This document shows, in pieces, positions 1 to 6,925 of a stretch of DNA of 8,575 bases. The notes under the pieces were generated by a model. It saw only the letters and a list, made by a program, of their open reading frames with translations, was not told the origin of the DNA and did not search any database. Both the position numbers and the translations under genes were made by a program. The stretch comes from Deltaproteobacteria bacterium (lineage in GTDB: Bacteria > Myxococcota_A > Polyangia > Palsa-1104 > JAEUJZ01). Each line of letters begins with the position of its first letter. The stretch's first letter is position 1. The stretch is taken from positions 1 through 8,575 of the forward strand of contig JAGNNG010000059.1 of assembly GCA_017990795.1 (NCBI GenBank). Direction: 5' to 3'.

Positions 1-853
1 AAAACGGCAACAGCAGCGTCTCGCCGTCTTGGCCGCTGGCGTTGGCGGTCAGGCCCACGGTGTACTTGCCGTCGGTCAGGTCGGTTAGCTTCAGCGTGGC
101 GGTGCGGCGGTCGGCGGCGAGCACCAGCTGACTGTCTGACAGCGGCGGCAGCGTGGTTCCGGTGCTCTTGTGGAACGCGGGCAGGCGCAGCGTGCTCTTG
201 ACGCTGCACACCGGCGTGCTTTGCCCATCAGAGGTTACAAAGCGCACCTGCGCCGACAGCGACCCCCTGCCGGGTACGTCTTTTTGCACCTGCAGCGTAC
301 CGGGGACTACCTCGACCTGCACCTGCCGACAGTTGCGCACCCGCAGACCCGAGTTTTCGGTGCCGCCGACGTACTTTCGATAAGCGCTGCGGTCGTCGAG
401 CCGCCAGTCGCTGCCGCCAAACACCACTTTGTAGCCGTAAAGCCCTGGGGCCAGGTTCAACGTCGCGCGATAGAGCCCTTTGGCGTCAGGACCCGTCAGC
501 GGCGTGGCCGAGGTGCTCCAGCCGTTAAACTCGCCCGCCAGCGCAATCGAGGTTGCAGGCTGCGTCGGCTGGTACTCAAACGTCACCGGGCACAGCGAGG
601 TGTCATCCACCGGCTTGGCTGTGCAGGCGTCATCACCGGACTGCACCATCGCCAGGTCGGGCGCTGGCGGCGTACCTCCGTCGGTCTGCAGCGTCGGTGG
701 CGGCGACATCGGGGCATCACAGGCTAGCAGCGAAGTGACCAGCAGCAGCAGCCCAGACAGGCCCAGCTGAGCCAGTCGCTGTCGTCGCTGTGCGCCAGCT
801 GGCAGTAGGCGATGAGGTGTCCTGCACAGCACAAGCAGGCAAGGGTGAGACAT
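1..853 (-). CDS. CBM48-containing lipoprotein, probable alpha-amylase-family glycosidase (N-terminal part)
   Basis: Partial gene: 284 codons are visible and the reading frame is still open at the left edge. The ATG at 853 is well supported by an AGGAGG ribosome-binding site six bases upstream. The N terminus has an Arg-rich segment (residues 11-26), a Leu-rich hydrophobic core (about 30-44) and a lipobox L42-L-A-C45, so it should be a lipoprotein with mature Cys45. A Pro/Asp-rich linker follows (46-90). Residues about 91-174 look like a CBM48/isoamylase N-terminal beta-sandwich: an LAGEFNGW motif (105-112), LAPGLYGYK (134-142) and a DWRLDD stretch (149-154). A second beta-rich, Ig-like domain covers about 177-281. 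Four Cys after the lipobox (77, 88, 175, 216) could pair. From family knowledge this layout usually precedes a GH13 alpha-amylase barrel, but that catalytic part lies outside the window, so the activity is inferred. It is the last gene of the minus-strand lipoprotein cluster. Confidence 0.82.
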   Translation of the reverse strand, partial: MSHPCLLVLCRTPHRLLPAGAQRRQRLAQLGLSGLLLLVTSLLACDAPMSPPPTLQTDGGTPPAPDLAMVQSGDDACTAKPVDDTSLCPVTFEYQPTQPATSIALAGEFNGWSTSATPLTGPDAKGLYRATLNLAPGLYGYKVVFGGSDWRLDDRSAYRKYVGGTENSGLRVRNCRQVQVEVVPGTLQVQKDVPGRGSLSAQVRFVTSDGQSTPVCSVKSTLRLPAFHKSTGTTLPPLSDSQLVLAADRRTATLKLTDLTDGKYTVGLTANASGQDGETLLLPF

Positions 854-859
854 CGGATT

Positions 860-865
860 CCTCCT
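860..865 (-). promoter_or_regulatory. Strong Shine-Dalgarno site of the CBM48 lipoprotein gene
   Basis: The minus strand reads AGGAGG here, with a six-base spacer to the ATG at 853. It is the only perfect ribosome-binding site found in front of a gene in this window. It lies in the 28-nt gap after the stop of the sulfatase-like gene, so the downstream gene can start translation independently within a shared transcript. Confidence 0.85.
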
Positions 866-881
866 ACGGCGTGGCACCGCT

Positions 882-3779
882 TTACGGCGGTGACTTGGGC
901 CCACTTGGGGGCGCGGGCGCGGAAGCACTGGCGGCGGAAGATGCCGTCGCTTTGTCACCACCGGCAGGCGCGGCGGGCTGGGCATAACCCCAGTCGCGCA
1001 TCATCGTCGAGACTTCGCCTTGGGTGGCCTGGGTACTACGAGAGAGCGTCGGAGCTAAAGCACCGGGGCTGGCTTGGTCGCGCCACAGCAGCACATCGCC
1101 GTGCTCACCAGCAACGGGCGCATACGCTGCAGATAAGCGAGATAGCACCGCGCCGCCGATTACCAAGCTGCGCTCGGGGCTAGTCGCCGATTCGACAGAC
1201 GGTGGGCTTGCCGGTGTGGCGACGGGGCTTGCTGCTGGAGCCACTGCCTCGCGCTTGTCTGCGTCCGCAGCACCGACCAGCAGCGGCAAGCTATACGGGC
1301 CCAGCAGCAGCAGCTCTTTGGCCAGCGGCAGTCCATCGAGCGTCAGCTGCAGCTCTAGCTTGGCGTCAGCGTCCACGGCCAGATCGACGCGGCCCCCGCT
1401 GCGCAGCGTGACTTCCAGCCGTCCCGGCCCTAGCGGACTGACCTCGCCTCCTTGCACGCCTGCGACGCTCAGCTGCGGATCGGAGCTTAAAATCGTCCCC
1501 GTCAGCTCACGCCGAGTCCCGGCGCTGGCCGCTAGCTGCAGGTGGGTAATCGGCATCTTGGCGTCGGGCAGCTGCGGGGCATTTTGCAAAAACTGGGTGC
1601 GCATCGCCACCAGCACCTGAGTCATCTGTGGCGACGGTGTGCCCAGCAGCAGGTTGTGGTGCTGCTGGGGATCTTTTTGCAGGTCGTAAAGCTCCTCGGG
1701 AACTGCCTGAACCGCCCCGATGCCGCTGTTCTCGCGCGCCTTTTGCAGACGCGGATCAGAGCGCCGCAGATACAGATAACCCGAGGCCCGCAGCGCCCGC
1801 ACGTTCTGCCCTTCGACAAACGCAGGCCGCTCGAGCTTTTCTTTTTCGCCCTGCATCAGCGGCAACAGACTGCTTCCGGTCGCGCGCTCACCGCCGGGCA
1901 GCTGCGGTCGCTTGCTGACCAGATCGAGCACCTCAAGTACCGTCGGCGCGACATCGGTTAGCCGCACTTGCTCGCGCACGTTTACGCCACCGGGAAGTCG
2001 TCCGGGCATGCCGAGCAGCAGCGGGACGCGCAGGATCTCGTCGTAGGCCGACCAGCCGTGGTGGTACAGCGTCGGTTGCTTTAGCGCCATCACGTAGTGG
2101 TTGTGCTGCGGATCAAAGACTTCGCCGTGATCACCAACGACGATCACCAGCGTACGCTCGCGCAGCCCGAGCTTTTGCAGCTCGTCTAGGACCTGTGCTA
2201 CTTGCGCGTCGGCATACGCTGCCTCGGCCAAGTAAGCGCGCGCGTTGCTATCGAGTGCGACCGTCGAGCTGGCGGCAGGTGTCACCGAGGCGGCAGGCGC
2301 TTTGCTGGCAGTGCTGGGCAGTCCCATCAGCCGCGCCACTTGTTCGCTGGGCACGCTGGTTAGGTACTGCGCCGGTGGTGAGTAAGGCCAGTGCGGCGCG
2401 TCGTAGTGCAGCTGCAAAAAGAATGAGCGGTCTTTGTTTTTGCGCAGAAACTGCGTCGCAGCGCGGGTAATGGCCGGCGAGTCCTCGACCGGATGGCGGA
2501 CGTCATCCACCTCGTCAAAGCCGAGGCTGAGGCCGATCTGCGGATAGCCGAGCAGGAAGAAATTATTACCGATGGCGGCGACCTTGAGGCCCGACTCTCG
2601 CAGCACGCGCGGCAGCAGCTTGCGACCCAGGGCATAAAAGCGCTGACGGTCGCGCTCTTTGGGGATCATGTCCTCGGCGTTTTGGCCGATGGCGGATGGT
2701 AGCTCGCCACCAAGTAGCGCAAGCAGCGACGGGCGAGTCCAGGTTGCAGCGGTGATGGCTTGCGAGAAGCGCACCGACTGCGTCGCAAACTCGCCTAGGC
2801 GCGGCATCATCGTCGTGGCGTCGTCGCGCAGTGTGTCGACGAGGATCAGCAGCACATTGGCCGCTTTGGCACCTTCGCCCAGTGCCCACAGCTCGGGGTT
2901 GCCCCAGATCGCGGTGCCGACCACGCTGCCCGCGCCCGGCGTCGCGCTGCGACTGCACAGCGACAGCTCTTGCGGGCGGTTGGCGCTGGTTGCTGCGGGC
3001 AGCTGCACTTCAAACGGCAGCCAGCGTCCCGCTTGGGTCGCGGTGACCTTTTGTTGCCAGACCGACTGTCCATCTACCGCCAGCGAGAACTCCACCGGCA
3101 CGCTGCCGACGCCTTTCTTGGGCGGCATAGCCGCGACGGAAAACGCCAAGCTCCCACGCGCGGGCAGGGTCATGCGGTAGCGATAGCAGCTACCTTGCGG
3201 GGCGAGCAGCGACAGCTTGGACTCGTAGACGCCGCGAAAGCGATTCCACACCGGATCAAAGCGCGGGGTGGGCTCGGTACTGACTGAGCGCGTCGCTGGC
3301 TCGCTGCTGCCCGGCCCTGCGGCCCCCGCCGCATAGCTTGTAACCTGGGGCCTGACGACTGCGACTTCCAGCACTCGCAGCGCCGCATCGCCGCGCAGGC
3401 CACTGTATGGACTGACCAGCTTGTACGGCGTATCCAAAGCCGCCAGCTCGTCGCTGAGGCTGCGGTCGCCAAGGTCCAAAGCCGCCGTGCCAGCCAGGTC
3501 GGTCAGGCGCGCAACCAGGCGGTCTCCGGACCAGGCGGGCAGCTTTGGCAACCGCACTTTGTCGTTGCTGGCTGCGCTGGCCGGCTGACCGCTGGTGCCC
3601 GTTGCCGCACCCAGTGTCGCCGTCTTGGGAGTGCTGCGAGTACAGGCGCTCAAAAGCCCCAGACCCAGCACCAGTCCTTGACTCAGCGCCGGCGTGCGGT
3701 GGTCAAGCCGGACCTTGCGGCGGTTTACAGCGCACGGCGTTTTCGAAGCAAAGCGCATCACGGCGCGCCATTGTTCCAC
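882..3779 (-). CDS. Large sulfatase/alkaline-phosphatase-superfamily lipoprotein with Thr at the nucleophile position
   Basis: 965 codons from the GTG at 3779; an in-frame ATG at 3758 (residue 8) is an equally possible start, and neither has a clear ribosome-binding site. Numbering is from the GTG. A lipobox L43-S-A-C46 predicts a lipoprotein. Residues about 180-300 form a beta-rich sandwich-like domain ending in AIWGNPELW. The sulfatase-fold domain (about 306-720) starts with LILVDTLRDD (D315 as metal ligand), then TWTRPS (346-351), HYDAPHWPY (H458, H463), VGDHGE (D550, H551) and LYHHGWSAYDEILRVP (H573/H574). The usual CxPxR/SxPxR sulfatase signature reads T348-R-P-S-L, so formylglycine maturation is not expected; a phosphodiesterase or phosphotransferase role is possible. 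A beta-rich C-terminal domain (about 741-835), an Ala/Pro linker (838-870), a sulfatase-like end MMRDWGYAQ (926-934) and a low-complexity tail complete it. It is far longer than typical sulfatases of about 450-550 residues. The substrate is unknown. Confidence 0.85.
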   Translation of the reverse strand: MEQWRAVMRFASKTPCAVNRRKVRLDHRTPALSQGLVLGLGLLSACTRSTPKTATLGAATGTSGQPASAASNDKVRLPKLPAWSGDRLVARLTDLAGTAALDLGDRSLSDELAALDTPYKLVSPYSGLRGDAALRVLEVAVVRPQVTSYAAGAAGPGSSEPATRSVSTEPTPRFDPVWNRFRGVYESKLSLLAPQGSCYRYRMTLPARGSLAFSVAAMPPKKGVGSVPVEFSLAVDGQSVWQQKVTATQAGRWLPFEVQLPAATSANRPQELSLCSRSATPGAGSVVGTAIWGNPELWALGEGAKAANVLLILVDTLRDDATTMMPRLGEFATQSVRFSQAITAATWTRPSLLALLGGELPSAIGQNAEDMIPKERDRQRFYALGRKLLPRVLRESGLKVAAIGNNFFLLGYPQIGLSLGFDEVDDVRHPVEDSPAITRAATQFLRKNKDRSFFLQLHYDAPHWPYSPPAQYLTSVPSEQVARLMGLPSTASKAPAASVTPAASSTVALDSNARAYLAEAAYADAQVAQVLDELQKLGLRERTLVIVVGDHGEVFDPQHNHYVMALKQPTLYHHGWSAYDEILRVPLLLGMPGRLPGGVNVREQVRLTDVAPTVLEVLDLVSKRPQLPGGERATGSSLLPLMQGEKEKLERPAFVEGQNVRALRASGYLYLRRSDPRLQKARENSGIGAVQAVPEELYDLQKDPQQHHNLLLGTPSPQMTQVLVAMRTQFLQNAPQLPDAKMPITHLQLAASAGTRRELTGTILSSDPQLSVAGVQGGEVSPLGPGRLEVTLRSGGRVDLAVDADAKLELQLTLDGLPLAKELLLLGPYSLPLLVGAADADKREAVAPAASPVATPASPPSVESATSPERSLVIGGAVLSRLSAAYAPVAGEHGDVLLWRDQASPGALAPTLSRSTQATQGEVSTMMRDWGYAQPAAPAGGDKATASSAASASAPAPPSGPKSPP

Positions 3780-3849
3780 AAAAACAGGCTCGACTTTGGG
3801 CGTTTTGCAGCCCGATTTTTGCCGAGGTGCCGCTGCTGTCGTCGATGGG

Positions 3850-4929
3850 CTAAAAATCCACAGGGTTGCCGCAGTTGCGCGGGCAGACGGCCTGATCTCG
3901 CGTGGACTTCTCGACGGTGACGGTGTAGCGCGTGCCGTCCGAGATGACCCAGATCTCGCCGTTTAAGTCGGTGCGCAGCCAGTGCGCGCCACTTTTTTTC
4001 AGCTTGTCGATGGTCTGGCAGTGAGGGTGACCAAAGTCGTTCGGACTGCCGGGCGGGGGCGGCTCGCCGTTGCTGATGAGCGCGTAGTCGGGGCTGACGG
4101 CGGCCAAAAAGCTAGTCGCGGTGGCGTTGCAGCTGCCGTGGTGGCTGACCTTGAGCACCGTCGATTTCAGCTGGGGCGCGTAGTTTTTCACCAGCGTGCG
4201 CTCGGCTTCGGTCTGCGCGTCGCCGGTAAACATCACCGAGAAGCGACCGTAGCGCACGCGCATCACCAGCGACGTGTTGTTGATGCCGGTGCCATCTGCC
4301 ATCGGATAGGGCGTGTCGCTTACCGAGAACAGCTCCACCGCGACCTGCGGATCGAGGACCACGGTTTGGTTTAGCGGCAGCGGCTGATAGCGACAGCCCG
4401 CGCTGGAGCGAAAGAACTGATAGCCGGGAATGTCGGGGCGGTCATATCCGGGGTCACGGACTCGGGCGGCGCAGTCGGTTGGCACCAGCGCCATCGCCGC
4501 CGACAGCCCGGTGTAGTGATCCGAGTGCGCGTGCGACAGCAGCACCTGATCCACGCGGCTAATGCCTTGCCGGGTTAGAAACTGCGAATACGCGCCCGTT
4601 CGGTCCGGTCCACCGTCGATGGCTACCACGCCACCACCCGGCAGCTTGAGCACCATCCCGTCGCCTTGTCCGACGTTGACCATCGCCAGTCGCAGCTTGG
4701 GCACCGCCGCATCAAGCTCTGCCTCGGTGGCGACAAACAGCGCGGGCCCGGCTGGGACCGGCAGCGACAGGTCCGGGCTGTCCGAAGACGGAGCACCGAC
4801 GGTATCCTGGCAGCCGGACAGACCCAGCACGAGAGCCAGCATCGCTCCCAGCCGACCGACGCTGCGCACCGGTATTTTCTGCTCGCTGGTGAGGCCGTCT
4901 GCAAAGCGCTGCGCGCTGGGTTTGTGCAT
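3850..4929 (-). CDS. ComEC/Rec2-type metallo-beta-lactamase-fold hydrolase, lipoprotein
   Basis: 359 codons from the ATG at 4929. The frame stays open upstream to 5139, but those extra residues do not resemble a signal peptide and run antiparallel into the neighbouring gene; ATG 4941 and GTG 4869 are other options. From 4929, a basic N region and hydrophobic core lead to lipobox L38-S-G-C40. The hydrolase domain shows the ComEC-type order: MVNVGQGDG (83-91), AIDGG (103-107), the metal-binding HAHSDH (133-138), FTGDA with D237, KVSHHGS with H263/H264, GHPH (300-303) and a terminal DLNGEIWVISDG strand pair. Six Cys after the lipobox (153, 179, 267, 304, 349, 353) fit an oxidising location. There are no ComEC membrane-channel helices, so it is only the soluble hydrolase module, anchored by lipid. 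In ComEC this module is thought to be a nuclease; whether this protein cuts nucleic acid or another phosphodiester is not shown. It is first in the three-lipoprotein cluster. Confidence 0.88.
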   Translation of the reverse strand: MHKPSAQRFADGLTSEQKIPVRSVGRLGAMLALVLGLSGCQDTVGAPSSDSPDLSLPVPAGPALFVATEAELDAAVPKLRLAMVNVGQGDGMVLKLPGGGVVAIDGGPDRTGAYSQFLTRQGISRVDQVLLSHAHSDHYTGLSAAMALVPTDCAARVRDPGYDRPDIPGYQFFRSSAGCRYQPLPLNQTVVLDPQVAVELFSVSDTPYPMADGTGINNTSLVMRVRYGRFSVMFTGDAQTEAERTLVKNYAPQLKSTVLKVSHHGSCNATATSFLAAVSPDYALISNGEPPPPGSPNDFGHPHCQTIDKLKKSGAHWLRTDLNGEIWVISDGTRYTVTVEKSTRDQAVCPRNCGNPVDF

Positions 4930-5160
4930 GTGCGTCAGCATGCCGCTGGCCGATAGCAATACGCAAACAAATAGGCGCGCTGCCGGGAAGTCGCTGCGGA
5001 GCCTGCTGGCGGCTGGTTGGGTGATGGCGCGCTCATCGCATGGTTCGCGTCTCGGCTCGCCTGCTCGGGTTACTGCAAAGTGATGCAACTCCGCAGCCGG
5101 GCTGTCACTCTGGGGCGCGCGTTGCACTTTGAGGTCCATTGTGGTTTGCTGACGGCAAGC
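4930..5160. promoter_or_regulatory. Divergent intergenic region, probable promoters in both directions
   Basis: This 231-nt stretch separates the two divergent gene blocks if the preferred starts are right. It should carry both promoters, but no convincing pair of boxes was found. On the minus strand an AT-richer patch (about 4953-4975) contains TATTGCTAT, a possible -10 element close to the lipoprotein start. On the plus strand TTGCAC at 5122-5127 could be a -35 box, with only a poor -10 candidate after it. Long antiparallel open frames cross the region, but they are probably spurious extensions typical of GC-rich DNA. Confidence 0.4.
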
Positions 5161-6030
5161 ATGCGCAGCGGTAAGGTAGATCTCACGCCAGCTCGACTCC
5201 CAGAGCCCATCGACAACAGCACGGGCCCGCTGGTGATTGTGGCGTATGCGTTTGCGACGACGTTTCGCCTCAAAGACCTACAGCCAGCGCTGGCTGACTC
5301 GACTGAGTGCGAGCTGGACAAGGACTGTCTGGTCGCGCGTTTTCCGTCGCCAGGGCCGCTGCGGCTGGCGGTGCTGTTCGACTTTGGCTCGGTGGTGCTA
5401 ATCGGCATGAACGCCGCAGAGCGCGAGCAGGTCATTCGCACCATCTCCTCGCGCTTGGGACCGGAGCCGCATCCGCCGCTGACCGAGGACTTTTTGGTCG
5501 AGCTTCTGCCCGGCTCCAAGCTGGAGGTCAAGTTTGACCGCGTGGTGATGTCCGACGCGTCCGTGCCCGCGCTCAAGGTCATGAGCCTGCTGTTGGCGCA
5601 GTCGGTAGCGATGGACTACTACGAAGAGGATGTGCAGGAGATCGTCAAGCGCACCGACGTGATTACGCGCAACCTGCAGACCGCGGGCCGCATTCCGGGC
5701 CGGGTCGATGATCTGGTGAAGTTTATTGGGTCATGTATTGCGACTCGCAACGGTGTCATCTCGACGCTGGCGCTGTTCGATAAGCCCGATGCGACGTGGG
5801 AGCACCAGCACCTAGACCGTCTGTACAACAGCCTGCGGCTAGAGCTGGAGCTAGACGATCGCTTTCGCGCGCTGGAAGCCAAGCTGCGGATGATTCAGGA
5901 AAACGTCGTGCTCCTGGTTGATCTAGTGCAGCACCGCAGCACCTGGCGGCTAGAGCTGGTGGTGGTGGTGCTAATCCTGCTTGAAGTGCTGCTGAGCCTC
6001 TGGCAGATGTTCCATGGCAATGTCCACTGA
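5161..6030 (+). CDS. RMD1/DUF155-family protein with C-terminal membrane anchor
   Basis: 289 codons from the ATG at 5161. The frame is open upstream to an ATG at 5017, but the extra 48 residues look non-domain and overlap the divergent region; ATG 5083 is another option. The family is recognised from the whole domain layout: a first beta-rich segment starting LVIVAYAFATTFRLKDL (24-40), LAVLFDFGSVVLIG (69-82), then a mostly helical half with QSVAMDYYEED (147-157), the WEHQHLDRLYNSL helix (213-225), a Glu/Leu-rich coiled segment with RFRALEAKLRMIQE (234-247), and HRSTWRLE directly before a hydrophobic helix (about 265-283). That last helix should anchor the protein with its bulk in the cytoplasm. 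The eukaryotic relatives Rmd1/Rmd8 and RMND1 are organelle proteins, RMND1 being linked to mitochondrial translation; the bacterial members have no settled function. It overlaps the downstream glycosyltransferase gene by 17 nt, suggesting coupled expression. Confidence 0.88.
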   Translation: MRSGKVDLTPARLPEPIDNSTGPLVIVAYAFATTFRLKDLQPALADSTECELDKDCLVARFPSPGPLRLAVLFDFGSVVLIGMNAAEREQVIRTISSRLGPEPHPPLTEDFLVELLPGSKLEVKFDRVVMSDASVPALKVMSLLLAQSVAMDYYEEDVQEIVKRTDVITRNLQTAGRIPGRVDDLVKFIGSCIATRNGVISTLALFDKPDATWEHQHLDRLYNSLRLELELDDRFRALEAKLRMIQENVVLLVDLVQHRSTWRLELVVVVLILLEVLLSLWQMFHGNVH

Positions 6031-6886
6031 TACAAAGAGCGACGGTGCCAGCGAGCCGCTGGCTGATAAGTCGGGGCAAAAATTGGGTGACAACTTGGGG
6101 GACAAGTCTGCGCCGCCGCCACACAGCGCACCGCCGGGTCGGTCGCGGGCCAATCCGCTGCCGCCGCATCGTCTGGACCGCGCGCGGCTGATCGTCGACG
6201 TGCTGATTCCGGCGCTGAACGAAGAGGCCACCATTGGCGAGGTGGTGTCGTCCCTGCGCTCGCTGGGCGCGCCGATTCGTCATGTCGTGGTCGTCGACAA
6301 TGGCAGCAAAGACAAGACCGCCGCGCTGGCTGAGGAGCGGGGCGCGCTGGTGGTGCCCGAGCCGCAAAAAGGCTACGGCGCCGCCTGTCTGCGTGGCATT
6401 GCACTGCTACAAAAGCAGCAGCATCCGCCCGATGTCGTGATCTTTATGGACGCTGATGGCAGCGACGATGTCAGCGACTTGGCGCGGCTTATCGATGCGG
6501 TCATTGGCGGCGCTGATCTGGCGATTGGTTCGCGCACGCTGGGCAATGCTGAGCCGGGCTCGCTACAGCCGGCGCAGCGCGTGGGCAATGCCGTCGCGGT
6601 GGGCCTGATTCGCGCCGTGTACGGGCAGCGCTACACCGACCTGGGACCGCTGCGGGCGATTCGATACCCGGCGCTGCTGGCGCTGGGCATGGCGGACACC
6701 GACTACGGCTGGACGGTTGAGATGCAGGTCAAGGCGGTGCGCCGCGGGCTGCACATCGTCGAGGTTCCAGTCCGTTACCACCGTCGTCGAGGCGGTGAGT
6801 CCAAGGTCTCGGCCACCATCAAAGGCAGCATCGGTGCCGGGGCCAAGATCCTGTATACCATCCTGCGTCACTCGACCCAGCGCTAG
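6014..6886 (+). CDS. Family 2 glycosyltransferase, dolichyl-/polyprenyl-phosphate sugar synthase-like
   Basis: 290 codons. The ATG at 6014 lies inside the end of the RMD1-family gene, and a second ATG two codons on (6020) is also possible; no clear ribosome-binding site precedes either, consistent with coupling to the upstream gene. Residues 1-55 are Pro/Gly/charged-rich and probably disordered. A GT-A fold follows: DVLIPALNEE (62-71), VVVVDNGSKDKT (91-102), QKGYGAACLRG (118-128), the metal-binding DADGSDD (146-152), AIGSR (170-174), QRVGN (188-192), TDLGPLRAI (208-216), YGWTVEMQ (231-238) and EVPVRYHRRRGGESK (250-264). These motifs match GT2 enzymes that transfer a sugar from a nucleotide donor to a lipid phosphate at the cytoplasmic membrane face. 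The catalytic domain ends without the C-terminal membrane helices of some relatives. The donor sugar and acceptor cannot be read from the sequence. Confidence 0.9.
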   Translation: MAMSTDTKSDGASEPLADKSGQKLGDNLGDKSAPPPHSAPPGRSRANPLPPHRLDRARLIVDVLIPALNEEATIGEVVSSLRSLGAPIRHVVVVDNGSKDKTAALAEERGALVVPEPQKGYGAACLRGIALLQKQQHPPDVVIFMDADGSDDVSDLARLIDAVIGGADLAIGSRTLGNAEPGSLQPAQRVGNAVAVGLIRAVYGQRYTDLGPLRAIRYPALLALGMADTDYGWTVEMQVKAVRRGLHIVEVPVRYHRRRGGESKVSATIKGSIGAGAKILYTILRHSTQR

Positions 6887-6925
6887 CAGCGGGTGGTGCG
6901 CCGTCGCCGTCGCAAGCTCGCTGGG
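6887..6925. other. Convergent intergenic gap without a recognisable terminator
   Basis: Only 39 nt separate the stop codons of the plus-strand glycosyltransferase and the minus-strand serine hydrolase. The gap is GC-rich and has no stable hairpin followed by a T run on either strand, so termination here is either factor-dependent or takes place inside the facing gene, giving overlapping antisense transcript ends. Confidence 0.4.

Noticed and set aside
170..727. 185-codon Arg/His-rich open frame on the plus strand
   Set aside because: It lies opposite the CBM48 lipoprotein, whose motifs, lipobox and ribosome-binding site are clear; the Arg-rich composition is typical of a shadow frame.
740..756. 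CAG/CTG trinucleotide run (and similar runs near 1304 and 8080)
   Set aside because: These are Leu/Ser codon runs inside coding sequence in a genome that favours CTG and AGC; no array or unit conservation beyond four or so copies.
1024..1620. 198-codon open frame on the plus strand opposite the sulfatase-like gene
   Set aside because: It is antisense to a clearly recognisable protein, has Ser/Pro/Ala low-complexity content with no domain, and is expected by chance in GC-rich coding DNA.
3795..3825. Possible intrinsic terminator: short GGGC/GCCC hairpin followed by GATTTTT on the plus strand
   Set aside because: The stem is only about four to five base pairs, and no plus-strand gene ends here. 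On the minus strand the hairpin lacks a T run.
5023..5037. Small inverted repeat GATG...CATC around a GCGCGC core in the divergent region
   Set aside because: Arms of four bases are too short to support an operator; such matches are common by chance.
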